A DNA stretch of 64,000 bases, taken from contig MU006237.1 in assembly GCA_010093685.1 (NCBI GenBank), positions 776,906 to 840,905 on the forward strand, read 5' to 3'. The notes under the pieces are model-generated. The model was not told the origin of the DNA and made no database searches. It worked only from the letters and a program-made list of their open reading frames with translations. How positions within the stretch are numbered: position 1 is the first letter of the stretch; each line of letters begins with the position of its first letter. Positions 25,439 to 35,396 of this stretch are shown here, piece after piece. Position numbers and translations under genes: made by a program. Origin of the DNA: Ophiobolus disseminans. Taxonomy: Eukaryota; Ascomycota; Dothideomycetes; Pleosporales; Phaeosphaeriaceae.

Positions 25439-27330
25439 GATGCCCTAACTAGTAGAGAAGACGACCGCCTGCAAACACGACAGTTCTAACTCCTACGACT
25501 AGTAATTAGGCGGGACCTAAACAAAGAAGAGAAGGAAGCAGGAGCCTTATTCTGCTTTGAGGCTCGGTTCTAGGAGACGATACCTACACTAACAATAACC
25601 CTTACAATTCTAAGCCCTAAGAATAAGCGCGCTAGCTATCTAGCAAAGAGATAGCCTAGCAACTCTAGTTATGTAAGTAGGAGAGTTAACAAGACGACTA
25701 GAGCACTATTACCGCTAAAAGAGCTGCTAACCCTTGCAGCCCTAGCGGCACCTACCTAAGAGGCTAAGGACAACGACGCACTAACTACGGAAGACCTATA
25801 GGAGACTGCTGCAGCTAAGGACGATAAATATTTACTAGCTAAAACAGCTATGTTAACTAGCTAGCGCAAGTTTCCTCCCTACCTAAAGCTAAAGGTGTCC
25901 CTAGCTGAATATGCTATTAATAAGAAGGATTAGCTCCTCTACCGCAAGAGAAAGTAGGTACTAAACTCCCCTACTCTGCGCACGCGGATAATCGAAGAAA
26001 CGCATAACTCTCTAGCCGCGGGATATCTAGGTAGGGAAAATACGTATGCTATTATAGCTAGGAACTACTTTTGGCCTAGCATGTCCTTAGCTATCTAGTA
26101 GTTTATCTAGAACTGTAACGTGTGCGGAAGAACGAAACCTTAGAGAGAGTTAAAATAAGGCCTCTTAAGGCCACTACCTATTCCTAATAGAATTTAGAAA
26201 GAACTATTAATAGACTTTATAATAGGCTTACCCGCGAGCGAAGGTTGTAGCAACCTAATAGTAGTAACTTGCTAGCTAAGCAAGGCAGTTATCCTAACTC
26301 CCCTTCTAGACATTAAGGTAGAGACTGTAGTTACAGCATTTATTAAGAAAGTCGTAGCCTACTACTAACTACCGGACGCGATCGTGTTAGAGAGAGGCAG
26401 CTAGTTTACTAGTAACTTCTAGGCTACCCTCTGCGGTAAGTTAGGCATTACCCGCAGGCTATCTATAGCCTAGCACTCTTAGACGGATAGCGCTACGGAA
26501 CGGATAAACGCAGTAGTAGAGCAGTTCCTACGTGCTTTCGCGGATTAGGACTAGAAGAATTAGAACTCTCTCTACTCTATAGCCCAAATCACTATTAATA
26601 GGAGAAACGCTACCTCTACAGGTGTTAGCCCGTTCTTCCTGCAACACGGCTACGACACGGATTCTATACAAGAGGATCCTAACTAGGCAATAGAAACTCG
26701 AGACCGCGCGGTACTTGTCCTAGACTAGACTGCCTTAGCTATAGTGGAAAAGTTTAAAGAAACCTTTAACTTTGTCTAGGCTAAGATAGCAGAGGCCTAG
26801 CAAGCCTAAGAAAGAACCGCCAACTAGCACTAGCAAGAAGCTCTCTAGCTGCGGGTAGGGGACAAGGTCTAGCTACAATACAGTAAGCACCTGTTAAATA
26901 GACGTCTCTATAAGAAACTCGACTAGCGAAACGCTAAGTTTAAGGTAACAGAAATCCTCCTACGCTGTAAAGTTAAATACTCTACCTAGCGCACACAACG
27001 TCTTCTATATAGACCGCCTCTAGCTACACCTAAGTAACCTACTCCCTAGGTAAACTTTAAATAACTAGCAGCCGGAAGCTATCGTACTTAACAACAGGGA
27101 CGAGAAGTACTAAGTAGAAGACATTGTAGGCGAAAGGTGGCAGAAAAAAGAGAGAAGTAAGAAAAAACAGTATCTAGTAAGATAGCTTGGCTACGCTATG
27201 TGTACATAGGAACTAGGAACTAAAGTCTAAGAAACTGCCGCTTTAGACACTTAGCTAGAGTTTTCCGCTATTACTAGAAACGCAGAAGGGGAATTGCCGC
27301 TTAGCTTCTGTAAGAGAACCCCTTAAGAAC
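25439..27330 (+). pseudogene. Gypsy G1 integrase and chromodomain
   Basis: The G1 frame resumes after copia 2. Visible: an HHCC zinc domain (THNSLAAGYLGRENT, then CNVCGRTKP), DDE core with LLIDFIIGLP and a second block LPDAIVLERGS (the D reads E), SLYSIAQITINRR near 26590 and a C-terminal GDKVQLQYSKH block. A chromodomain follows at about 27100-27210: EDIVGERWQKKERSKKKQYL then VRWLGYAM. A chromodomain marks a chromovirus-type element, which targets insertion to methylated-histone chromatin in studied relatives. TAG stops are frequent. Confidence 0.85.
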
Positions 27331-27880
27331 CTCGCAACTAACCCCGCACAGGTTACGACTCTAGGCTAACACAGTTTAGAAACAAAGCGCTATAAGAGAA
27401 GCGACCTAGACTAGTAAAAAGAAGCTAGAGAGAGCAGGTAGCTTGTAATAATATAAGGGATTAAAAGGTAGGAGAAAATAAACAAGAAGTAAACAGAAGA
27501 AGTATGCAACACCGCAGTAAACTCGTAGGAGGGCAAGAGAAGCCGAAGAAAGGCCCTAGCAAAAGCTAAGCAAACAGAGGTTAAGAAAAGGTAGAATAGA
27601 GAATGTAGATAGACAGAGTTTAGGAAGAGTAGAAGAAGGCGAAACTCCTCTAGGAGAACAAGAGATAAGAACAAGTTACTCTCTTAGAGGAGGAGTGTAG
27701 CTAAGAACAGCAATAATAACAACGAGGTGGTTATAAGGTGATAAATTTGTAACATTACGGAAGAAGGACACGATTTTCTAGACAAGAAGGCTAGCATTAA
27801 CGCTTAATAAGTGCTTATAACTAGTAACTAAAAAAGGCCCGCAGGCTAGGTATTATTAGGCAAAATTATAGAAACTCAAC
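27331..27880. other. Spacer of gypsy G1 between chromodomain and antisense ORF
   Basis: Sense reading gives Arg/Lys-rich sequence with many stops (for example RRRAREAEERPQQK near 27530), perhaps a RIP-broken C-terminal tail of pol. No clear domain was seen. The minus-strand frame at 27411-27674 is hydrophobic and looks like the shadow of the purine-rich sense strand. Confidence 0.4.
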
Positions 27881-27889
27881 ACTAAAGCC

Positions 27890-28450
27890 TTCTAGTCGCG
27901 ACGAATCTGCTCCTTAGCCTTACGCGCAACGCGCTTCTCCTCGGCCTTAACAGCAACCTCCTCCTTAGTCTTAACTAGAGTAGGCTTAGCAGCTGCGCAG
28001 AAACCGGCGTTGTAGGCATCTTAAGCAAGCTTGCCTAGCTAGAAGAAGAAGAAAAATTAGTAAGAGGCATTAAGAACGCCGAGAGCGAGGCTAGCGCGGA
28101 ACTTGTTAATAGCAGCATTAAACTCTAAGGGAACCTAGCGGAAAGAGTTAGGAAAAGCTTAGAATAGTAAGAGGAGACGAGCTTATAGCATAGCAACAAC
28201 AATAATAGAGATTAGCGCATAGCAAACATAAGCGCCGACCTTCCTTAAGATTACTAACGTCGCACTTCCTACTATTGTCTTCTAAGCAGAGCGTATAGTT
28301 AGCGCAGATAGGCACATTAAGCTTAACTAGACTACCTAGAAGCAACGATAGCGAGTTATCTTAAATGCGAGCCAAACTACGCAGCTTCTTAAGCTGAAAT
28401 AATACGAATTAGCAGCGAATTGAGCGGCTAAGTAAGGGAAAGCTTACGGG
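27890..28450 (-). pseudogene. Antisense ORF of gypsy G1, predicted membrane protein
   Basis: A minus-strand frame of about 185-190 codons converges on pol and is interrupted only by TAG/TAA at likely Gln codons. Features: CVVWLAFKITRYRC; hydrophobic LMCLSALTI; VGAYVCYALISIIVVAML; LALGVLNASY followed by five Phe; then a basic C-terminus rich in Lys/Glu (VKAEEKRVARKAKEQIRRD). The order suggests three or four membrane segments and a cytoplasmic coiled tail. The ATG is not evident and may be mutated. Not recognised; MARVEL-like tetraspan is a guess. A captured host gene or a true element accessory gene are both possible. Confidence 0.6.
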
Positions 28451-28678
28451 GGACTTAGTAGGAGTTCTAGAACTACTTACGTTGTCACTGTTAAGACTTA
28501 AGAACTTGCAAACCCTTAACTTCTATAGAGTAGTAAAGCTTATGTACGCTATTGTTATTAAAGTAAATGCAGAAACGTAGAAAGCGGTAGTAGGGTAGGC
28601 GCGCGTAAAGCTAAAGAAGTTGTTGTTGTAGTGTTTGCGACGTAAGAGCCTAAGAATTTTTAGCGGGGGCGGGGCTAA

Positions 28679-28864
28679 TGTAATAGACTAGCCTGCGGCT
28701 AGCGCCTAGATAAGCCTCGGCACGGAGGCCTCGGAACGCCGACTCTCTAGCAAAGGCTAGATAGCCTATCTCTTACTATATAGACCCCCGGATAGCCCCC
28801 GGAAGCAGCTATCGAATTCATCTAATCTATTCTCGCACCTACTCTTAGGGTTAGCCCCCTTATA
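28679..28864 (+). repeat. 3' LTR of gypsy G1 (186 bp)
   Basis: TGTAATAGACTAGCC...CCCCCTTATA; the terminal CA has become TA. It abuts AAG and then copia 5. Confidence 0.92.
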
Positions 28865-28867
28865 AAG

Positions 28868-28945
28868 TGTTAGATATTAGGGGTGCTATAAGGCTACTAA
28901 TACTAAAAGAAATAGAAGAGGCGGGCATAAGCGCCTTAGCACACT
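28868..28945 (+). repeat. Copia 5 5' LTR, left piece
   Basis: TGTTAGATATTAGGGGTGCT...; ends in AGCACACT, which is also the hAT-like element's left 8-bp target copy. Confidence 0.9.
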
Positions 28946-28959
28946 TAGGCTAGTAAATA

Positions 28960-29120
28960 GGTATAGGTTAGGTTAGGGTTAGGTTTAGTCACGTGATAAC
29001 CCGGGTATAACCTAACCCTAACCTATATATTTTACGCTAGTATGGGTATAGGTTAGGTTGTAGTCGCACTAACCTATAGTTAGGGTTAGGTCGCACGGAC
29101 TAGGTTACAGTTAGGTTATG
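28960..29120. repeat. Telomere-like subterminal repeat, left end of the hAT-like element
   Basis: Runs such as GGTTAGGTTAGGGTTAGG and, inverted, CCTAACCCTAACCTATA flank a CACGTGA core; GTCGCAC motifs follow. A counterpart in opposite sense lies at 29805-29960. Confidence 0.7.
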
Positions 29121-29157
29121 TATTAGTCTACTTTTTATTTGTAGAGCTCTTAAGATA

Positions 29158-29225
29158 AGGGCGAGGATAGGGCCGAGGATAGGGCCGAGGATAGGGCTAA
29201 GGATAGGGACAAGGATAGGGATAAA
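29158..29225. repeat. Short tandem repeat of GAGGATAGGGCC
   Basis: About five to six imperfect copies of a 12-bp unit within the hAT-like element. Confidence 0.75.
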
Positions 29226-29804
29226 TACGGGGACTTAACACCCTCGCGTTAGCAGCTTCTAGTTCGAAAACAGATTAGGCTAACACTATTTAATAAACAA
29301 CTTAAGATAAATAAGCAATTAAGTAGACGTAGTGCGCGTGCATAAATATTAATTGTTTTAGAGTTTTATTATATTTATGTAATGCTGTAGGCTAAGGTGT
29401 AATAAAAAGACGTGATAACCTAGTGCATAAACCCTACACTAAATTCAACGGCACTTAATCTGTAACAGCGCAGGCAAGATTAAAGATATCCGAATACAGT
29501 GTAAATTAACTTAGAGGCATACGGGAGTGCGTAGAGACTTAGGAACCTTAGATTGTCTAACAACGCCTATAGGCCTTGTACAAAAAGGATATTAAAAAAC
29601 TACTAAGCTATCTATAGGACTAGCTTAACTAAATACACCTAATGAAACATGCACCCTTTCTTAGAGGATCCGGAGTCGGGCTAGATGCGAAGCGGGGTTA
29701 AAGCGGACTCAATACAGGGACAATGTAGAGGCAAGTAGAGGCAAAGCGGTAAAGCCTAACTATAGAATAAGGTGTTTGCAACCTCGTTACACAACCTAGC
29801 TAGG

Positions 29805-29960
29805 TACCCCTAACCTAACCCTAGCCTATCGTCCGTGCGACTCTATCCTAACCTATACCCAGCCTAAAATAACCCTACCTAACCTCTACCTATAGCCCGT
29901 GCGACCTAACCCTAGCATTAACCTAAGATCTGTGCGACCCCTACCTAACCTATACTATAA
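29805..29960. repeat. Telomere-like subterminal repeat, right end of the hAT-like element
   Basis: CCTAACCTAACCCTAGCC and similar runs alternate with CGTGCGAC, in opposite orientation to 28960-29120. Confidence 0.65.
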
Positions 29961-30132
29961 GGGGCTAGGCTAAAGACAGCAGGAAGGCTAAGTTAAACAA
30001 AGATAAATTCGATAGAGTCTATCTAGAGCTAGAGAGCAGGCTGACTTTATAGCAGACTGCTAGCTTCTAGAAGTTTCTACATACATTAGCATTTGTTAGC
30101 TGTTAGAGAAGAATATATCTTATTCTAGCTAG

Positions 30133-30212
30133 TTCTAGGACATTCTATAACATTTCAGGACATTCCACGACGTTCTAGGACATTCTATAACGTTCTATAA
30201 TATTCTAATAAA
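30133..30212. repeat. Four 20-bp tandem repeats
   Basis: Units TTCTAGGACATTCTATAACA, TTTCAGGACATTCCACGACG and two similar ones follow without gaps, just left of the TRIM. Confidence 0.75.
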
Positions 30213-30228
30213 CCGAAGTGTATCTACT

Positions 30229-30746
30229 TGTGATGGGTTAGACCTATGCAGGACCTACTAGTAGGTTTAAGAGCGGCGCAGTCACGCCTTACATATCTTT
30301 ATGCTGTATAAATATTAACTACGTAAGTTAAACACTATTAATTTAACTTGTGCCTGCCTTTTAGCCGGGGCTAGTGCATGTAGTCGTGCCTATTTCCTTT
30401 TTAAGGTTTAACCCCTTACATTTTGAATCAACACCCTAAGGTCTAAAGTTCGATTCTAGCTCTAGCTAGTCGCTTTGGCTTACACCGTGGAGAGATTTAT
30501 AGAGGCAAGTAGTATTTTCACGTACCCTGCTAGCGCGAGCTAAGTAAGGGGTAATGTGATGGGTTAGACCTATACAGGACCTACTAGTGGGTTTAAGAGC
30601 GGCGCAGTTACGCCTTATATATCTTTATGCTGTATAAATATTAACTACGCAAGTTAAACACCGTTGATTTAACTTGTGCCTGCCTTTTAGCCGGGGCTAG
30701 TGCATGTAGTCGTGCCTATTTCCTTTTTAAGGTTTAACCTCTTACA
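30229..30746 (+). mobile_element. TRIM: 518-bp miniature LTR retrotransposon
   Basis: Two 192-bp LTRs (30229-30420, 30555-30746) enclose a 134-bp non-coding interior and are flanked by identical CTACT duplications (30224-30228, 30747-30751). The interior ends in a purine run (AGTAAGGGGTAA) and carries GTTCGATTCT, similar to a tRNA T-loop/B box. It has no coding capacity, so it must use proteins of another element. Solo LTRs of the same family are at 33783-33974 and 52311-52503. Confidence 0.9.
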
Positions 30747-30828
30747 CTACTAAGGACAGTAGAGGTCTAACCTCTTATATATACCTAGCAGTAGGTACCC
30801 CGAACCTATTTACTAGCCTAGGCACACT

Positions 30829-30947
30829 AGTACTAGATCTAACGCCTAGTTAAACTCCGCACTTAACCGGAGAACACTATAAGATAATATATTATTATTA
30901 AGTTATCTTATCTATTATTAGATTTCAATACCTTATTAAATCTAACA
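30829..30947 (+). repeat. Copia 5 5' LTR, right piece
   Basis: Resumes after the hAT-like element with AGTACTAGATCTAACGCC and ends AAATCTAACA. Confidence 0.9.
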
Positions 30948-31049
30948 ATTAAGAGTCTTACTGCCTTTACTAAAGCTACTACTAAGGCTACCTACTAAGG
31001 CTACCTAACAAAAGCTATTCAACAACTACACTATATTGCTTATTAACTA

Positions 31050-32336
31050 ACGCGATGCAACTATTATCCTTAGCAACTAGTATAACTAGACTACCTAGCT
31101 TACTTAAGTCAAAGCGCGCTGCGCTGCCTATAAAATCTAGGACAATGTAAAGGAAGAAGAACTAGTTCTATTCCTAATTAAGCTAGTTATGCTAGACCTG
31201 CCTAAACTATCCTAGTATAGTGCTGCAGCTAGAATCGAGAAGGCAACACGCCTATCTATGCTATTAATCTAAGGCTAGAAAGCCTACAAGAAGGATATAG
31301 ACTACTATAAGACTCTTACTAAGAGATACAAGCTTAATCTCTACTAATATAATACTTAACAGAAGAGTACTCAGCATGTCACCTAGCTAATCCAATTAAC
31401 AGTTGCGCTCTACCTCTAACGCACATACTACCTACTAGAACAGTCACTACGCTAGTGGCTTGCTAACCTTAAGCTTACTACTAGGGTTAATAATCGCCTT
31501 AAAAAGGAACGCACACGCGAACGCTACTACATCGCTCTTAAGCCTATACGCAATATACACAATTAGGATATATAGCTAGTAGAATATAATAAAGCATTAT
31601 TAGATGCAATAGTGCATAGAGTGTCTAAGGTACATAATATTAACAATATTACTAAAGACTTCCTATAGGCTGTAAACAAGGCAGCACCTATATAGGCCGT
31701 AACCTTCTAAGATACTAGAAGGTTTAATTCTCTTATAACAAGAAAGAAGATAATAAAACGCTTCTAGGAATACATAAGCCTGAATTATCCGCTGAAACTA
31801 GTGAATAAAAAGTAGGCATTTATTGCTGTAGCTAATAACTCCTTATTTCTCGCTAATAGTAGTGCAACTACCTAGGATAGCTAGAAGGACGCTTCTAAAG
31901 CTATAAAAAACAGCGCGCTATCTAAATATAGGGAAAGAAACCCTAGTAGAAAGAGAAAGAGCAATTAATCCTCCTCTTAGTCTAGCAAAAGACCTGCTAG
32001 TAACAAGGCATCTTTAGGTAAGAAGTGCCTAGCATGTGACTAAGTCTATAACATTAAGGATTTCTAGTATATTAATAATAACTAAGCACCTAAATAGTAG
32101 AAGCTAAACTCTACTATACGTACTCTTGTAGAATATAAGCGCAAGCATAACACTATTCTTTAAGGAGCATTAAGAAGCAAGAGCAGATTAAAGTCTTAAA
32201 CTCTATACATTAAGAGATTAGATTCCTAGATACTAATTATCTAGGATGTCTCTTATAACAATCAACAATAACTAGAAGGTTAGTAAATTACCGCAATTAC
32301 TAAGGCCTTATTCTAAGTTAGTGGCAATTAAGGTTA
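31050..32336 (+). pseudogene. Copia 5 gag
   Basis: Collinear with the copia 1 gag, starting near TRCNYYP (start Met lost) and ending GNxGY just past the zinc knuckle (CLACDxVYNIKD near 32030-32060). The frame is crowded with TAG/TAA. It stops at the MITE/gypsy block; the next 300 bp of copia sequence are absent. Confidence 0.8.
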
Positions 32337-32575
32337 TTAGACGATCTATAGTTTATTTTGTAGCCCTAGTGCAGGTTAATAATCTCGTTATTTAGTGTTT
32401 TGTTATACATCCAATGCCGCAAAAGCTATTTAGGTTCGGAGTTTTATGTAGAGACCCAATGTTTTAGATTTGGGTACCTAAATAACTTTTGCAGTACTAG
32501 ACTTATCACAGAATGTATTATAGCGGAATTATAGAGTTAAATTAGGGCTACAAAAACCACTATAGATTATCTAAT
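32335..32575. mobile_element. Foldback MITE-like inverted repeat (about 241 bp)
   Basis: The outer arms match: ATTAGACGATCTATAG plus TTTTGTAGCCCTA on the left, mirrored by TAGGGCTACAAAA and CTATAGATTATCTAAT on the right. An inner pair, GCAAAAGCTATTTAGGT and ACCTAAATAACTTTTGC, lies at 32423-32500. No coding frame; target duplication not clear. It lies at the junction between copia 5 and a gypsy fragment. Confidence 0.65.
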
Positions 32576-32579
32576 TTGG

Positions 32580-33780
32580 TTGGGTACTCGTAGGGATATT
32601 GCGGTTTTAGCTTCCCGATATAGAGACCTAATTTACCAGCCTACTTATATAGAGGCTAGCTAGGCTAAGCCCCGCCTTAAGATAGCACCCCCCGAGAAGT
32701 TTAATAGCGAACTAGGAAACCTTAAAACGTTCCTTACGGGCATGAAACTCTTCTGCAAATTCAACTATACAGCTATTCCTAACAAACAAGACAAAATAAT
32801 ATCTGCAGGCATGCACATAAAGGGTAAAGCCGCTTAATAGTTCTAACTATACATTAAAAAACATCTAGTAGGGGGATATACTAAGGAAACCGACAAGGAT
32901 ACATATAAACTGTTTAAAAGTTAGAGCTTCTTTAAGAAACAGATAAACAGGATGTTTAGAGTAGTAGACGAGGCCGCCGCGGCTACCTACAAGCTAAACT
33001 AGATTAAGCAAGGAGAATTAGTTAAGAAGTACACAACAGAGTTCAAACAACTCTAGGCCTTAGTAGAATAGAGGGACAAAGCCCTACTTGTTAATGCCTA
33101 CTACAACGGGTTAAAAGAATTTATTAAGGATAAGCTAGTAAGGCAAGAACGTATCTCTGAGCTCAGAGAGCTAATTAAGGCCGCTACGCGCATTAACGAA
33201 CGTTTCTAAGAAAGATTCTTAGAAAAGAAGCTTAGAGGACAGCAAGTCCCCCTAGCAAATAAAAACCGCTTACAGCTAAGCTACGACAAGAACAGAGACG
33301 TTATTATAAAGGCTAGAGCATCTAGAGAAAAGAACTAAGGCAAGAAGTTATAGAACAAGAAATCCTAAGGCAGGGATAAGCTTTTACTAGAAGAAAAGAA
33401 GCAGCGCTATAATACAGGCGCTTGCTTAAGGTGTAGAAAACAAGGCTACTTCGCTAAAGAATGCGAAGAAGGAAAAACTAACAGCAAGGGCACCGCTGTA
33501 CACACCGCTATAATAAGAACCGCAGCTAAGAAACGCCTTTTAGCGGAAGAAATCCTCCTTAGAATTATAAGAGGGTCCTACTAGATCTGCAATAGTTATA
33601 GCTACCTAGGACTAGACTGCGAACAACTCTATTACCTCACGGATACCTAAACAACTTATAAGACTAGGCTAGCTCTTATAAAAGCGGCTAAAGTACAGCA
33701 TAACATCTAGAACAAGGCCCTGCAATACAACTTCCTCTCGAACTAGCGAGATAGAATAGAGAGACTTCTAATACATTAAG
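32580..33780 (+). pseudogene. gag: Gypsy 7 gag
   Basis: A frame broken by TAG/TAA shows a Ty3/gypsy gag: KIAPPEKFNSELGNLKTFLT, FFKKQINRMF, VKKYTTEFKQL, VNAYYNGLKEFIKDKL. A CCHC knuckle follows near 33420-33465 (CLRCRKQGYFAKEC; its His is Tyr). Protease, RT, RNase H and most of integrase are missing: the gag tail runs into a TRIM-family LTR at 33783. No 5' LTR was found. Confidence 0.8.
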
Positions 33781-33782
33781 AA

Positions 33783-33974
33783 TGTAAGGGGTTAAACCTT
33801 AAAAAGGAAATAGGCACGACTACATGCACTAGCCCCGGCCAAAAGGCAGGCACAAGTTGAATTAACGGTGTTTAACTTGCGTAGTTGATATTTATACAGC
33901 ATAAAGACATGTGAGGCGTAACTGCGCCGCTCTCAAACCTACTAGTAGGTCCTGCATGGGTCTAACCCATCACA
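33783..33974 (-). repeat. TRIM-family solo LTR without matching target repeats
   Basis: 192 bp, reverse of 30229-30420. The flanks are AAGAA (33778-33782) and AAATC (33975-33979), which do not match. It sits exactly where gypsy 7 jumps from gag to the integrase C-terminus. Confidence 0.88.
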
Positions 33975-33979
33975 AAATC

Positions 33980-34732
33980 AAACGCTAGAACAATACCTCT
34001 ATATTTACGTTAACAAAGCATAGGACAATTAGGTAGAATACCTTCTAACGGCACAGTTCGCCTTTAATAGCGCTAAGTTAACAACTACGGGACACTCGCT
34101 ATTCTACGCTAACTATAGGTACGAGCCTAAGGCATACGGCTCTACTTAGGACCTAGAAAGCATATCTAAAGAAGCTAGGCTCAAAACAGAACAGCTTAGG
34201 GAGCTCTACAAGGTTCTAAGCGAAAATATCGTAAGAAGAAACACTAAAACAATAGAGTACACTAACAGGAAAAGGATTAAGGGACTAACCTTTAAAGAGG
34301 GGGATAAAGTTTTACTCTTCTAAAAAAACATCTGCACAAAAAAGCCTAGTAACAAACTTCATAACCTAAGACTTAGACTATTTAAAGTTATTAAATAGAA
34401 AGAACCCGTTAACTATAAATTACAGCTACCTAAATTAATGCGGATACACCTAGTTTTCTATGTCTCACTCTTAGAGCCTGCACTAGAGAAAGCACCTCTT
34501 CTCTAAGACGTTAAGTTAGAACTAGAAGAAGAATTCTACATTAAAAGCATCTAAGGACTATAGAAGTTTAAGGGTTAGTGGAAGTACCTTATTAAATAGA
34601 TAGAATAGCCTACTAAATAAAACACTTAGGAACCTCTTAAGCACCTAAGGAAACAGGCAGTTTAGGCCCTAGTGAACGACTTTCACTAAAAGAACCTAGG
34701 AATCCAGGATCTAAGAAAGACTGCGAAAGGTT
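33980..34732 (+). pseudogene. Gypsy 7 integrase C-terminus and chromodomain
   Basis: Starts NQTLEQYLYIYVNKAQ and continues with TTTGHSLFYANYRYEP, FKEGDKVLLF, RIHLVFYVSLLEPALE (the GPF/Y-type end of integrase) and a chromodomain-like KFKGQWKYLIK, then EPLKHLRKQAV. It ends near 34732. The last 95 bp overlap the antisense ORF at 34637. TAG stops occur at expected Trp/Gln codons (GxWxYL, WEPL). Confidence 0.85.
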
Positions 34733-35110
34733 AAGACCCTTCTAGTTAAAAGCAGCAGAAGAAACTGCAGTTAAGGATGTTGGCGATGCGGACTCCTTGA
34801 CGGTGGAGGCACTAGCAGCCTTATCTAGCTCCTTCTGCTCTAACTACTCTAGCTCCTTAAGAGAAGACATATTGCGAGCTACGTAGTTAGCCTTATAACA
34901 ATCTAGCAAGTTAAGCTACTTCTGCAGCTAACTTTCTTTTGCAAACAGCGCTTTAGCACGCGCTCTCCTCTCCTTAAATTCCTAGAACTACTCTGCCTAA
35001 GTTTCCCGCAATTAACTGCGCAGACAGTTACGGCTCTTCTCTAAAGACGACTAATTTGAATTAGAGGTCTACAAACTGCAACAAGTGCTATAAGAGATAC
35101 ACTTAGAGTA
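34637..35110 (-). pseudogene. Antisense ORF of gypsy 7, coiled-coil protein
   Basis: Minus-strand frame of about 155 codons, stop at 34637-34639, interrupted only by TAG/TAA. It contains FKERRARAKALFAKES, LQKQLNLLD and MSSLKELE, then a Lys/Glu-rich run and a Ser/Pro-rich C-terminus. The central pattern (RLRKQ-like, then LxxLDELEx-like) resembles small proteins often annotated as hypothetical in filamentous ascomycete genomes; this is recall, not a search. Its tail overlaps the chromodomain end of pol, as in a convergent gene pair. Confidence 0.6.
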
Positions 35111-35396
35111 AGCAGAAGAAGACTTTAATAGAACACACGCACAACTAACCTTCTTACAGGATAAATACAGCTTTATTACAAGATGTCTAGACTAAAGCAT
35201 ATAGTTACTAAGTTAGTGTTTGCGTTCTATAGGGGTACGTGCTAGAGGTATGTCGAAAATTAGAAAAGATTTTAAAGAAACAAGGAGGGAGGGACAGCAG
35301 GAAGAGAAACGCCTACCTTTGTACCTCGCTACAGAACAACAGCACAAAAGCTAAACAGCAGGGTTGTTAGAACATTAACCTTAAAAGGGGAGCGAG
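35111..35396. other. Gypsy 7 non-coding segment before the LTR
   Basis: No supported frame. It ends in a purine-rich AAAAGGGGAGCGAG, the likely polypurine tract next to the LTR. Confidence 0.5.

Larger units (their letters stand above)
1671..28864 (+). mobile_element. Ty3/gypsy chromodomain retrotransposon G1, with four nested insertions
   Basis: Two 186-bp LTRs (1671-1856, 28679-28864) start TG and end CA or its RIP form TA. The left target duplication is AAGAG (1666-1670). The right copy is AAG (28865-28867) plus AG beyond the copia that ends at 47293; it reads AAGAG at 47296-47300 when that copia is removed. Net length without nested elements is about 6.93 kb. Order: gag with zinc knuckle, protease, RT, RNase H, integrase, chromodomain, then an antisense ORF. 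Insertions: Tc1-like in the zinc knuckle, copia between gag and protease, MULE after protease, copia after RNase H. Confidence 0.9.
28946..30820. mobile_element. Non-autonomous hAT-like element with telomere-like subterminal repeats
   Basis: 1,875 bp with a perfect 17-bp TIR (TAGGCTAGTAAATAGGT) and an 8-bp duplication AGCACACT / GGCACACT (28938-28945, 30821-30828; one G/A change). No transposase frame was seen. Both ends carry TTAGGG/TTAGG-like repeats and GTGCGAC motifs in opposite orientation. It holds a TRIM element at 30229-30746. hAT assignment rests on the 8-bp duplication. Confidence 0.8.

Noticed and set aside
28960..29120. Interstitial telomere from a chromosome fusion
   Set aside because: The TTAGGG-like tracts are degenerate, inverted at the two ends and confined within hAT TIRs, so they belong to the element.
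30421..30554. tRNA gene in the TRIM interior
   Set aside because: Only a T-loop-like GTTCGATTCT is visible; no acceptor stem or anticodon arm can be built.
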